Of a stretch of 64,000 nt of DNA, positions 25,020 to 33,449 are shown piece by piece (positions within the stretch are counted from its first letter, which is position 1; each line of letters opens with the position of its first letter). A program made the translations under genes and the position numbers. The notes beneath the pieces were generated by a model. That model had not been told where the DNA came from and did not search any database. It saw only the letters and a program-made list of their open reading frames with translations. The stretch covers positions 3,286,001 to 3,350,000 of the forward strand of contig NZ_CP058909.1 in assembly GCF_013415905.1 (NCBI RefSeq), in the 5' to 3' direction. The stretch comes from Halosimplex pelagicum. Lineage in GTDB: Archaea; Halobacteriota; Halobacteria; Halobacteriales; Haloarculaceae.

Positions 25020-26104
25020 GCTTCGGGCTCCGGCAACTTCTCGAACTCCGCCTGCTGGCGCTCGGCCGTGAGCTTCGAGTACCCCTCCGTCTCGACGAAG
25101 TTCTGCTGTCCGAAGTCGCTGAGGATCATCCGGAGGAACGCGGCCTCCTTCGCCGAGGTGCCCTCCCAGGTGTAACAGTGGAGGTCACGGGCGAGCGGGT
25201 AGGAGGGGTCCGAGAGGTTCTCGCCCGGCGTGTAGGTGGTCCCGTCGAACTCCAGTTCGACGGCGGGCACGGAGTCGTCGGTAAAGGCCAGCGCCATGTA
25301 CGCGATGGCGTTGTTGGAGCTCGAGACGGTGGTCTTGACCTGCTGGTTCTGTCCCTTCCGGCCGTCGACACCGTCCATCGAGGCGTTGGGACCGCCGAGC
25401 ATGTTGGTCCGGAACGCGGTGTCGGTCCCGGACCCCTGGGCTCGCCCGACGGCCTGGATCTGCTTGTCGGGGCCGTCGTAGTTCGGGATCTGCGACCAGT
25501 CGGTGATCTCGCCGGTGTAGATCCCGCGGACCTGCTCGGCGGTGAGCTTCGTCACGCCGGCGTCGTAGATCTCGGTGCTCACCACGATGGGCTGGGCGTC
25601 GACGGCGATGACGTGTTCGGTGAACTTCGACAGCTCCTCCTCCGATTCGTCGGGGAACTCGGCGCTCGCGGGCGCGCTCGCGTTCCCGATGTCGATCTGC
25701 TGGTCGCGGAGCTTCTCCAGGCCGGTCCCGGAGTGGCTGAGCCCGACGTTCACCTCGAACGGCGGCGTCACGTCGCCGTCGGCCTCGAAGCCGTACTTGC
25801 TCGCCCAGTAGTCGGCCAGCCGCTCGTCGGTCTCGATGTCGTACTGGCTCGGTCCCCAGTACTCCCGGTCGGTCGGCGGGTAGTTCGAGGCCCAGTACGA
25901 CGCGGCGCGCTGGACCATCGGGAACAGCGTCGACGAGCCGCCGGCCTTGAGCAGTTCGGTGTTCGAGTCCCCGCCGCCGCCACCGGCCCCGCCCGCGGCC
26001 TGTCCCGGCGGTGTGGGACTCGTACTGATACAGCCACCCAGCGACGCGGCGACACCGGCCGCGCCCGCCAGCACTTGTCGGCGGGTCACAGGTCTCTCCC
26101 GCAT
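25016..26104 (-). CDS. pstS: Phosphate-binding lipoprotein PstS (362 aa)
   Basis: Tat-exported phosphate-binding protein. A twin-arginine motif TRRQVLAG (Arg8-Arg9) is followed by the lipobox LGGC (Cys25) and a Gly-rich spacer. Mature-domain landmarks are LLKAGGSSTLFPMVQRAASYW near the start and RAQGSGTDTAFRTNML, which carries phosphate-binding residues. It is the first gene of pstSCAB. On the minus strand an A/T-rich box around 26129-26137 lies about 25 bp upstream of the ATG, so a leaderless or nearly leaderless transcript is likely, with phosphate control through the upstream region. Confidence 0.95.
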   Translation of the reverse strand: MRERPVTRRQVLAGAAGVAASLGGCISTSPTPPGQAAGGAGGGGGDSNTELLKAGGSSTLFPMVQRAASYWASNYPPTDREYWGPSQYDIETDERLADYWASKYGFEADGDVTPPFEVNVGLSHSGTGLEKLRDQQIDIGNASAPASAEFPDESEEELSKFTEHVIAVDAQPIVVSTEIYDAGVTKLTAEQVRGIYTGEITDWSQIPNYDGPDKQIQAVGRAQGSGTDTAFRTNMLGGPNASMDGVDGRKGQNQQVKTTVSSSNNAIAYMALAFTDDSVPAVELEFDGTTYTPGENLSDPSYPLARDLHCYTWEGTSAKEAAFLRMILSDFGQQNFVETEGYSKLTAERQQAEFEKLPEPEA

Positions 26105-26566
26105 TACCAGAAGGGTGGCTCCAGATTAACTAAATACTCTACTATTATGGCTATATAGACGTACATACACATGCGTACCGGTACGGTCCGAACCGGCGCC
26201 GGTAGGGCGAGCGTATCGCGGGCGAACGCGGCGAAACCGGACGTTCGATGCCGTTCTGAGCCGAGATGTGTACGCACATGGGCCGTATCACGGACCCGCT
26301 GCGGGATCCACGACCCGGAACGGGGCCCCTCGCCGGGTGAACCGTCACCGTCGTGACGGCCTCGATCGATCGGCCGGATACGCCCATCATACCGGCCTCT
26401 GATGGATATATAGCCGATTATAGGGGGACGTACGTATCAGAGTTCGCCGCGACTATCCACCGGGTGCGGGCCGATCCGGCCCGATATATTCTGCAATATA
26501 CCGGTACGTAGTTGTAAATATATAGAAAGGGGTTGATTTATTTGCCAGTGTCGACCACGGGTAGCT
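26105..26566. promoter_or_regulatory. Divergent regulatory region between pstS and an AbrB-PhoU gene
   Basis: This 462-bp region holds no convincing gene but is dense in promoter-like sequence. A box GTATTTAGT (minus strand, about 26129-26137) serves pstS. A second A/T box CTATATAG lies near 26150-26157, and ATATATAG occurs near 26405-26412 and again at about 26516-26523. GATTTATTT (about 26535-26543) lies 25-30 bp before the ATG at 26567. A perfect 12-bp palindrome CGTACCGGTACG occupies 26174-26185, and related TACCGGTA (26499-26506) and GACGTACGTA (about 26428-26437) sites recur. These are candidate operators for phosphate-responsive regulators. Confidence 0.6.
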
Positions 26567-27565
26567 ATGGAGACGCGCAAGGTCCAGGTCACGGGCGGGT
26601 CCACGTACACGGTGTCTCTGCCGAAGGATTGGGCGACGGAGAACGACGTGAGCGCGGGGAGCGTCGTCGAGTTCCACTCGGAAGAGGACATCCTCCTGCT
26701 CTCCCCCAAGAGCGAGGAGGAGCGCGAGAGGGGGTCGATCGAGATCGACGGGCTGGAGGGCGATCGGCTCACGCGCGCGGTCATGACGATGTACGTCAGC
26801 GGGTTCGACGTCATCAACTTCGAGGCGCCACGCGTCACCGCTGGCCAGCGCCGCACTATCCGCGAGGCGACCCAGGGACTGGTCGGGCTGGAGGTCATCG
26901 AGGAGACGGGCGAGCGGGTGGTCCTGCAGGATCTCCTCGACTCCTCGGAGCTGTCGGTCCACAACGCGATCACGCGGATGCGGCTGGTCTCGCTGACGAT
27001 GCTCTCGGACGCGGTGACGGCGTTGCTGGAGGACGACGACGAACTCGCTCACGACGTGATCGAGCGCGACGACGACGTCGACCGCCTGTGGTACATGGTC
27101 TCGCGGGTGTTCCGGACGGTGCTGCGCAACCCGGCCGCCGCCACCGAGATCGGCTTCCCCCGCGAGACCGTCTTCGACTACCAGTCCAGCGCCCGACAGC
27201 TGGAGCGGATCGCCGACCACGCGACGAAGATCGCGACCATCGCCCTGGAGATCGGCCCGGTCAACGAGTCGGTCGCCGAGGTGCTGAGCGACCTCCAGAC
27301 CGCGGCGGTCACCGTGCCCGAGACCGCGATGGACGCCCTGCTCGAAGACGACTCCGACGAGGCCGTCGCGCTCGCGACCGACGCCCGCGCTGACCTGCCC
27401 GACATCGACGAGCGCGCCCGCGACGTCGACGACGTGATCCGCGACCTGGACGACCCCGAACTCGCCCAGTCGCTCGGGCTCGTCGTCGACTCCCTGTCGC
27501 GGACCGCCGACTACGGCGGCAACATCGCCGAGAGCGCCCTCCAGAAAGCGGCGCCCTCGCCCTGA
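26567..27565 (+). CDS. AbrB-PhoU fusion, phosphate uptake regulator (332 aa)
   Basis: Second AbrB-PhoU paralogue. The N-terminal SpoVT/AbrB domain reads METRKVQVTGGSTYTVSLPK, nearly the same as in the gene at 20338. The PhoU repeats are marked by QLERIADHATKIATIALE and SRTADYGGNIAESALQ, with an acidic linker between. It is divergent from pstS and should compete for or share the same control region, a common arrangement for autoregulated phosphate regulators. The first helix after the AbrB domain differs clearly from its paralogue, so the two are old duplicates and not a recent copy. Confidence 0.9.
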   Translation: METRKVQVTGGSTYTVSLPKDWATENDVSAGSVVEFHSEEDILLLSPKSEEERERGSIEIDGLEGDRLTRAVMTMYVSGFDVINFEAPRVTAGQRRTIREATQGLVGLEVIEETGERVVLQDLLDSSELSVHNAITRMRLVSLTMLSDAVTALLEDDDELAHDVIERDDDVDRLWYMVSRVFRTVLRNPAAATEIGFPRETVFDYQSSARQLERIADHATKIATIALEIGPVNESVAEVLSDLQTAAVTVPETAMDALLEDDSDEAVALATDARADLPDIDERARDVDDVIRDLDDPELAQSLGLVVDSLSRTADYGGNIAESALQKAAPSP

Positions 27566-27983
27566 GGCCCGACCGCCTCGCCGCCGCTCGAACGGTTTCG
27601 CGCGGCCCCGAGACTTCCCCGTTGTGCGGATATTCCGACGTTAGTGGCCTCTACCTACCGCTCTCGGTGTCTCTCGCGACAGTCGGGAGCGGCGGCTACC
27701 GGGCGGGACCGAAAACGGGGATGGGTGCCCCGGACGAGGTGGCAGTCGCGAACGGGACGTGCGGCGCGCGCGTCGAACGGGGTGGCAGTGCTCGGTGGCG
27801 CGCTCGGTGATGAGCGCCGCACGCCATCGCCTTCTGGTGGACCGGCCGGGATAAGCCTCGCTAAGAGGGGTACTGGGGACTCCCCTTCGGAACCGATGGG
27901 ATCGGATCGGTATATAGACTCGCCCGACGCCGGACCCGCGGCTGGCGGCGTCGGCTGCGGCGAAATCGGAGAGGAGACTGCCG
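27566..27983. other. Intergenic region between convergent genes, no gene seen
   Basis: This 418-bp region separates the 3' ends of the AbrB-PhoU gene and rps8e. Short open frames exist on both strands but lack a start context, a conserved look or a domain. A single TATATAG box near 27911-27917 faces nothing obvious. I see no RNA gene, no tandem repeat and no clear terminator hairpin beyond generally G+C-rich palindromic stretches. Confidence 0.5.
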
Positions 27984-28355
27984 TTATTCGACGAGAACGG
28001 CGTTGATCTGGCCGTCCTGGCCGGGGCGGGAGGTGACGCGGGCGCGGCCCTCGCTGGTGGCGATGATGGCGCCCTTGGTGATGATGTTCCGGCGCACGTA
28101 GTTGGGGTTCGAGGGGTTCTCCTCGACGTCCTCGATCTCGGCGGCGACGACCTCGCCGTCGGCCGCGACGCTGGCGGTGTCGGCGGTGACCGCGCGGACC
28201 TTCTCGGTGTTGCCGCGGGCGTCGACCGTCTTGAGGCTCGTCTCGCCGACGCGGGTCTCGGTCGGCTGGTCGCCCAGTTCGTGCTTTTTCTTCTTCCGGA
28301 AGTTCCGGCGTCGACCGCCGGTGCGCTTGCGAGGGGAGCGTCCCTGGAACTTCAT
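27984..28355 (-). CDS. rps8e: 30S ribosomal protein S8e (123 aa)
   Basis: Archaeal/eukaryal-type small-subunit protein. The N-terminus KFQGRSPRKRTGGRRRNF and the block KKKKHELGDQPTETRVGE are characteristic, followed by VRRNIITKGAIIATSEGRAR near the C-terminus. It is one of the few strongly basic proteins in the window, as expected for an rRNA-binding protein. Length is normal for archaea. It is transcribed alone on the minus strand, away from the main ribosomal operon, and is divergent from the DUF2240 gene with about 145 bp between. Confidence 0.96.
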   Translation of the reverse strand: MKFQGRSPRKRTGGRRRNFRKKKKHELGDQPTETRVGETSLKTVDARGNTEKVRAVTADTASVAADGEVVAAEIEDVEENPSNPNYVRRNIITKGAIIATSEGRARVTSRPGQDGQINAVLVE

Positions 28356-28500
28356 ACCCGTGCAGTCGCCCAGCGTCTACTTGAACCTCTCGACTCCCGG
28401 TCGCCGTCCGCTCCGAGCGCGACGGCCGCGCGTCGTCGGGTGGGGGCTCCCGGGCGGCGACCGGCAACGTTACGTTCCGGGACGCGCCCATCGACGGACG

Positions 28501-28950
28501 ATGAGTCTGCGCCGCGCCGTCGCCGTCCCGTTCCGGGCGAAGGGCCGCGAGTCCCTCTCGGAGAGCGAGTTCGTCGTCGCGCTCTCGCTCGACCGCGAGT
28601 GGTTCTCCCCCGAGCAGGCCAAGCGGCTCGTCGACGTAGCCGTCACCGAGGGGCTGCTCGACCGCGAGGACGACGACCTCGCCCCGACGTTCGAACCGCG
28701 GGAGGTGACGGTGCCCGGCGGGTTCGTCCCCGGCGACGACGTGTTGCGCCAGCGGTCGAACTTCGAGCGCGCGCTCGACGCTATCGTCCAGTCGGGCGTC
28801 GAGAAACAGGACGCGGTCGCGGCGGTCAACCGCCTGCAGTCGGAACTCGGCGTCACCGTCGAGGCCGCGGCGGTCGTCTACGCCCGCCGCGAGGGCGTCG
28901 AACTCGGCGACCTCGCCGACCGCGCCGCGGGGGAGCTGGGGGGCGACTGA
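28501..28950 (+). CDS. DUF2240 family archaeal protein (149 aa)
   Basis: Small acidic soluble protein. The sequence (VAVPFRAKGRESLSESEFVV, then SPEQAKRLVDVAVTEGLLDR and a predicted winged-helix-like segment) matches the archaeal DUF2240 family as I know it. The C-terminal part reads as a UBA-like or helical domain (ALDAIVQSGVEKQDAVAAVN). The ATG at 28501 is the obvious start. It overlaps the following gene by one base (TGATG), so the two are co-translated. The function is unknown; the layout suggests nucleic-acid or protein binding. Confidence 0.75.
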   Translation: MSLRRAVAVPFRAKGRESLSESEFVVALSLDREWFSPEQAKRLVDVAVTEGLLDREDDDLAPTFEPREVTVPGGFVPGDDVLRQRSNFERALDAIVQSGVEKQDAVAAVNRLQSELGVTVEAAAVVYARREGVELGDLADRAAGELGGD

Positions 28951-29324
28951 TGGTCGAGGACCGCGTCACCGACGGCAAGCGGATCGCCCAGTTGCTCTCC
29001 TCGGAGCTCTCCGGTCGCGACCGGGGCGCCCTCGGGGACGTGTCCGTCGTCGACGCCGACCCGGACGCCGAGCCCGCTCCCGAGGGCACCGTCGGCTACG
29101 GCGTCGCCTACTGCGACGAACGGGTCGGTACCGTCCGGCTCTACCCCGATGCGGCGCAACTGGCGATCGCTGGCGCGGGTCCGGTGGACGCCGAGCGAGT
29201 CCGCGCTGCGGTGGACGGGCCGGGGCTGACGGCGACCGACGACGGTGCGGTCCGGATCGAGTCGGGCGCGGCCGTCAAGCGCGCCGTCGACGCGCTGCTC
29301 GCCGGACTCTCGGACGGGGAGTGA
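28950..29324 (+). CDS. Hypothetical protein, coupled to DUF2240 gene (124 aa)
   Basis: Not recognised. It starts with a helical acidic segment (TDGKRIAQLLSSELSGRD) and continues as a compact alpha/beta region (GTVGYGVAYCDERVGTVRLY and AVRIESGAAVKRAVDALLAG). There is no signal peptide or membrane segment. The start codon shares its A with the stop of the DUF2240 gene, which supports both the start choice and a shared function. A haloarchaeal conserved protein of unknown role is the fair call. Confidence 0.7.
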   Translation: MVEDRVTDGKRIAQLLSSELSGRDRGALGDVSVVDADPDAEPAPEGTVGYGVAYCDERVGTVRLYPDAAQLAIAGAGPVDAERVRAAVDGPGLTATDDGAVRIESGAAVKRAVDALLAGLSDGE

Positions 29325-29436
29325 GTTCGGCCCCGCGGGCGTCGCGGGCGGCGGACCGCGGTTCGCCGACACCGGACCGCAGTCCGCCGACATCGGACCG
29401 ACCGGTTTTTGGCCGCCGGGCCGCTACTATCGCGCA

Positions 29437-30123
29437 ATGACGGGGCCAGTGGAGGCCGTTCTCTTCGACCTGGACGACACCATCTGTACGTACGAGCGCA
29501 GCGCCGACGACATCCTGGCGATCGCCTTCGAGCGCGTCGGCGTCGAGCCCTTCTTCGACGCCGAGGAGTACATCGAGCGCCTGGGCGAGTTCTCCGAGGC
29601 CGGTTCCGGCGACGACATCCGCGACACCCGCCGCGCGGCGTTCGGGACCTTCGCCGCCGAGGCGGGCCACGGCGAGGCCGTCGGCGAGGAGATCGCCGAC
29701 ATCTACACCGACGAACGGGACCAGGCGAACGTCCGCTTCCTCGACGGCGCCGAGCGCGCGCTCGACGCGCTGGCCGACGCCTACCGGGTCGGCATGGTCA
29801 CCAACGGCGACCCGTGGATGCAGTCCCAGAAGCTCGCCGGCCTCGGCATCGAGGACCGCTTCGAGGTGATCGTCCACGGCGGCCACGACGCGCCGTACAA
29901 GCCCGACCCGGAACCGTTCCACCTCGCACTGGAGGAACTCGGCGTCGACGCCGACCGGACCGTCCACGTCGGCAACTCCCACGCCTCGGACGTGACCGGC
30001 GCCCACGCCGCGGGCCTGCGCTCCGTCTGGCTCGCCGAGGGCGAGCCGCCGTTCGACCACGACCCCGAACCCCATCACGTCGTCGAGTCGCTCCACGACC
30101 TCGCCGAGGAGCCCTGGGGCTGA
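29437..30123 (+). CDS. HAD-superfamily hydrolase (228 aa)
   Basis: HAD phosphatase with motif I LFDLDDTICTYE (nucleophile Asp and acid/base Asp), a helical cap domain of about 80 residues, motif II GMVTNGD, motif III Lys in APYKPDPEPFHLALE, and motif IV HVGNSHASDVTGAHAAG. It resembles YjjG/phosphoglycolate-phosphatase-like enzymes and may act on nucleotides or small sugar phosphates. The ATG at 29437 is preceded by a T-rich patch near 29404-29410 that suits a TATA box, giving a nearly leaderless mRNA. Confidence 0.85.
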   Translation: MTGPVEAVLFDLDDTICTYERSADDILAIAFERVGVEPFFDAEEYIERLGEFSEAGSGDDIRDTRRAAFGTFAAEAGHGEAVGEEIADIYTDERDQANVRFLDGAERALDALADAYRVGMVTNGDPWMQSQKLAGLGIEDRFEVIVHGGHDAPYKPDPEPFHLALEELGVDADRTVHVGNSHASDVTGAHAAGLRSVWLAEGEPPFDHDPEPHHVVESLHDLAEEPWG

Positions 30124-30169
30124 GCGAGCGGTCCGCGACCGCCGGCCGCGTTCTCGGTACCGGCCTCGG

Positions 30170-31009
30170 TCACCCGGAGTGCGCGCCCGCACGCTCGGCC
30201 GCCGATTCGGTCGACCCGCCGTACTTCTCGGCCAGCCACGACTCCCAGGTCACGGCCCCGACAGCGCGGTCGGGGCAGGTGGCCGTCCCGTTCCGGAACT
30301 CCCTCGCGACGCCGCCCGGGACCGGCACCCGAACGATCGGCCGCCGGAGCCCCCGGGCCTCGCGGTACGCCCTCGCCAGCTCGCCGAGCGTGCGGACCGC
30401 CGGGCCGCCGACCGGGTCCGCGCGGTCCACCGGTTCGCCGGCGAGGCGGTCGACGAGCGCGTCGGCCACCTCCCGGTGGTCGACCGGCTGGGCCCGCAGC
30501 TCCGTCGGCAGCGGCCAGACCGGGAGCTTCGCGACCAGGCCGAGGATATCGGCGACGAAGGCGTGGAACTGCGTCGCCCGCAGGACCGTCGACGGGACCG
30601 GGCTCGCCTCGACCGCCCGCTCGGCCTCGCGCTTGCGCTCGTAGTAGGAGAACGGGATCGCGTCGACGCCGACGATAGAGGGGTAGAGGAAGTGCTCGAC
30701 GCTCGCGGACGCTGCGGCGTCGAGCAGGCGCTCGGTCCCGCGAACGTCGACGACCTCGGCATCGCCCCGCGGCGCCGTCGCCGCGTGGACGACCGCGTCG
30801 GCCCTCTTGACCCCACGCTCGATCCCGACTCCCTCGACTAGGTCCAGCTCGACCCACTCGACCGCGTCGGCGTCGCTCGCCCCGCCGACCGCCGAGGCTT
30901 CGGTCGGGGTCCGGCTCGCCGCCAGCACTCGCCACCCGTCGTCGGCGAGCTGCGCGACGAGCGCCCCGCCGAGGGTCCCCGTCGCACCGGTCACCAGTAC
31001 GTCGCTCAT
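30170..31009 (-). CDS. NAD(P)-binding atypical SDR / NmrA-like protein (279 aa)
   Basis: Rossmann-fold dehydrogenase-like protein. The dinucleotide motif VTGATGTLGGALVAQL is at residues 6-21, followed by VLAASR and the acidic strand VEWVELDL. The conserved block HFLYPSIVGVDAIPFSYYERK contains the Tyr-x3-Lys type pair, and TVLRATQFHAF follows. This is typical of atypical short-chain dehydrogenases that act as NAD(P) sensors or nucleoside-sugar or quinone reductases. It is convergent with the HAD gene and divergent from the HTH-10 regulator at 31095. The substrate is unknown. Confidence 0.83.
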   Translation of the reverse strand: MSDVLVTGATGTLGGALVAQLADDGWRVLAASRTPTEASAVGGASDADAVEWVELDLVEGVGIERGVKRADAVVHAATAPRGDAEVVDVRGTERLLDAAASASVEHFLYPSIVGVDAIPFSYYERKREAERAVEASPVPSTVLRATQFHAFVADILGLVAKLPVWPLPTELRAQPVDHREVADALVDRLAGEPVDRADPVGGPAVRTLGELARAYREARGLRRPIVRVPVPGGVAREFRNGTATCPDRAVGAVTWESWLAEKYGGSTESAAERAGAHSG

Positions 31010-31094
31010 ATTCGGGACGACGCGGGCGGCGCCCCTGTGGATACTGCCGCACCTGTCCGGCGGATTTATCTCATCGGTGGGCGGACCGTCGACC

Positions 31095-31757
31095 GTGAAG
31101 CGCCTCCGAGTGTCGATCACCGCCCACGGCAGGGAGGGGGAGATCCACCCGATGTACGGCGTGCTGACGAACGCGCCGTTCGTCGAGCGGGCGACGGCGC
31201 TGCAGTGGAACTTCACCGGCGACGCGCTGGGCATCCTCCACCACGTCGAGGGTGACGCCGACGCCTTCGCCGCGACGGCCGACGACATCGACGCGGTCGT
31301 CGGCTACGACATCGAACCAGTGGGCGATGACGCCTTCTACGTCTACGTCCGCGACGCGACGACCCCGTCGCTCGCGGCGCTGTTCGGCCCGGTAAGCCGG
31401 GGCGGGCTCGTCGTCGTCCCGCCGGTCGTCTACGGCGCCGACGGGACCGTGACGCTCACCGTCTTCGGCCCCGACGAGGAACTCCAGGCGGCGATGGACG
31501 CGATCCCCGAGGCCATCGACGTGACCGTCGAGGCGGTCGGGTCGCTGGCGACCTCCCGCGTCGCGCCGACGGCGCGGCTCACCGACCGCCAGCGCGAGGC
31601 CGCCGAGGCCGCCATCGACCTGGGCTACTACGACGTGCCGCGGACCGCGGACCACGAGGCGGTCGCCGACGCCCTCGGATGCGCGCCCAGCACCGCCGCC
31701 GAGCACCTGCGGAAGGCCGAGTCGAAGCTCCTCCGGGCCGTCTTGGGCGGCGAGTAG
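31095..31757 (+). CDS. Bat-type HTH-10 transcriptional regulator (220 aa)
   Basis: The C-terminal 60 residues form an HTH-10 domain of the bacterio-opsin-activator type (LTDRQREAAEAAIDLGYYDV, then ADALGCAPSTAAEHLRKAES). The N-terminal sensor part is a beta-rich domain without a recognised ligand site. The GTG at 31095 is used because it begins VKRLRVSITAHGR, the usual start of this family, and it follows a TATA-like ATTTATC near 31065-31071. It is divergent from the SDR-like gene, which may be its target, although that is only inference from position. Confidence 0.82.
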   Translation: MKRLRVSITAHGREGEIHPMYGVLTNAPFVERATALQWNFTGDALGILHHVEGDADAFAATADDIDAVVGYDIEPVGDDAFYVYVRDATTPSLAALFGPVSRGGLVVVPPVVYGADGTVTLTVFGPDEELQAAMDAIPEAIDVTVEAVGSLATSRVAPTARLTDRQREAAEAAIDLGYYDVPRTADHEAVADALGCAPSTAAEHLRKAESKLLRAVLGGE

Positions 31758-31835
31758 CGGCCGCGTTCCCCGTGGCGGTCGGTCCTTTCCATTGCCGGCA
31801 GACGACTCTCCGGCGGGGCGGCGCTACCGCCCGGT

Positions 31836-32111
31836 ATGGCGAGTTCCCGGTCGATCCAGGGCGTCGAACAGAGCGAGAACTACTACCACGTGCGCTACCG
31901 CGACCCCGACGAGTTCGACGAGATCCGGACGCCGGACTGGGCGGCGAACGTGGCCGGCTCCGTCGTCTCGGACGCCGAAGTCCGCACCGGCGACGAGCAC
32001 GGCAACGAGGAGTGGACCGCCCAGAGCGTCCTCGTTCCGGTCGACGGCGTCGACGACGAGAGCGAGGCCCGCGACGCCGCCGACGAGATCGTCGCGAAGA
32101 TGGAGTCCTGA
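31836..32111 (+). CDS. Small acidic hypothetical protein (91 aa)
   Basis: Not recognised. It is a soluble, highly acidic protein with a central aromatic strand (NYYHVRYRDPDEFDEIRTPD) and a C-terminal helix (ARDAADEIVAKMES). There is no Cys, signal peptide or membrane segment. The pattern fits a small conserved haloarchaeal protein. The ATG at 31836 is the only in-frame start near the beginning. It follows the HTH-10 gene by 78 bp and is probably on its own transcript. Confidence 0.65.
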   Translation: MASSRSIQGVEQSENYYHVRYRDPDEFDEIRTPDWAANVAGSVVSDAEVRTGDEHGNEEWTAQSVLVPVDGVDDESEARDAADEIVAKMES

Positions 32112-32235
32112 CGCCGGTATCGATGCTCTTCTCCGGGATCACGGTCGCCAGATAGCCGCCGCTGGCGGGGCCGATGCTCGAAAAAATAGCCGGTATCGCG
32201 GTGTCGACCGTCGGTAGACGGTGGCTGCCCGGAGC

Positions 32236-33189
32236 CTACTGCCAGTTCTGCTGCTGGGTGCCGATCTCGGACTGTTGGTCTTGCTGGGTTCGCTGGGCGT
32301 ACATCTGGCCGCCGCTCTGACTCTGCTGGCCCTGCTGACCCTGCTGTCCCTGCTGGGTCCCCTGGTTCTCGGAGCGGAACTGGCCCGTCTGAGGGTCACG
32401 GGGCTGGTGTTCGGCCTTCTGGTGCTGGAACTCCCGGAACTGCTGGGAGTGGCGCCGGTCCTGAGCGCCCTGGGCGGCGCCGCGACCCTGCTGACCGGGG
32501 AAGCCGGCCTGCTGCCCGCTCGGCTGCTGCGCCGCGGGGATGTTCCCCTGCTGCTGAGTCGGCTGCTGGCCGAGTCGCTGCGTCTGCGGTTGCCGACTCG
32601 TCTGCTGGGTCTGTGGCTGCTGGCCGAGTTGCTGCGTCTGGGGCTGTTGACCCATCTGCTGGCTTTGCGGCTGCTGATACTGTTGCGTCTGGGGCTGCTG
32701 GGCCTGTATCTGCTGGGTCTGGGGCTGTTGACTCTGCGGCTGCTGACCCAGCTGCTGGGTCTGGGGCTGTTGGCTCATCTGCTGGGTCTGTGGCTGCTGA
32801 CCCATCTGTTGGCTCTGCGGCTGCTGAGACTGTTGCGTCTGGGGCTGTTGACCCAGCTGCTGTGTCTGGGGCTGTTGACTCAGCTGCTGCTGGGTGCCCT
32901 GCGATCCTGTGGGCAGGAACTGACCGGTCTGGGGGTCACGGGGTCGCTGCTGGGCGATCTGGCTCATCCGCTGGCGGAACTGCTGGGAGTGGCGCCGGTC
33001 CTGGGCGCCCTGGTCGGCGCCGCGACCCTGCTGACCGGGGAAGCCGGCCTGCTGCCCGCTCGGCTGCTGAGTCGCGGGGATGGATCCCTGCTGCTGTGTC
33101 GGCTGCTGGTTCATCCCTTGTTGGGGCTGGTTCATCTGCTGTTGCTGCTCGAACGGTTCCTGTCGGTTTGACTGGTTCTCGAAACTCAT
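32236..33189 (-). CDS. Glutamine-rich repeat protein (317 aa)
   Basis: Low-complexity protein that is about 40% Gln. It has a clear A-repeat-A layout. Block 1 (about residues 29-101) and block 2 (about 209-280) are near copies (both contain QQPSGQQAGFPGQQGRGA and GAQDRRHSQQFR, ending PRDPQTGQF). Between them lie some fourteen copies of a QQPQTQQ-type unit alternating with LG, MG, MS or SQ. There are about 13 acidic against 18 Arg/Lys residues, so it is not acidic, which is most unusual for this proteome. No signal peptide or membrane segment is seen. The frame is long and free of stops, and the start is clean. The function is unknown; disordered, prion-like or phase-separating behaviour is a hypothesis. 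Confidence 0.85.
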   Translation of the reverse strand: MSFENQSNRQEPFEQQQQMNQPQQGMNQQPTQQQGSIPATQQPSGQQAGFPGQQGRGADQGAQDRRHSQQFRQRMSQIAQQRPRDPQTGQFLPTGSQGTQQQLSQQPQTQQLGQQPQTQQSQQPQSQQMGQQPQTQQMSQQPQTQQLGQQPQSQQPQTQQIQAQQPQTQQYQQPQSQQMGQQPQTQQLGQQPQTQQTSRQPQTQRLGQQPTQQQGNIPAAQQPSGQQAGFPGQQGRGAAQGAQDRRHSQQFREFQHQKAEHQPRDPQTGQFRSENQGTQQGQQGQQGQQSQSGGQMYAQRTQQDQQSEIGTQQQNWQ

Positions 33190-33449
33190 TGGTTATCTCC
33201 CGCGCGCGGAACCCGCGCTCGTCGCGTCGCCCCGCACGCGTGTGGTCCCCTGGACGCCACCGGTCAAAGTTACCAACCGGCTGTCCGAGCGGTAGCGTAC
33301 CGGTAGGAATCGGGGGACGGCGGTTGGACGGCGTTTCTCGCGGTACCCGCGTCTTAGCGGAGCGTAACCGGTCGCTGGCGACGAGTGGTCGGTGGCTACC
33401 GCGCCCGTAACACCCGCTTGCCGAGAATCCGCACCGGTGCCGGCGACCG

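Noticed and set aside
27622..28006. 62-aa and 120-aa plus-strand frames after the AbrB-PhoU gene
   Set aside because: No start context, low-complexity Arg/Gly sequence and no domain. The region is treated as intergenic.
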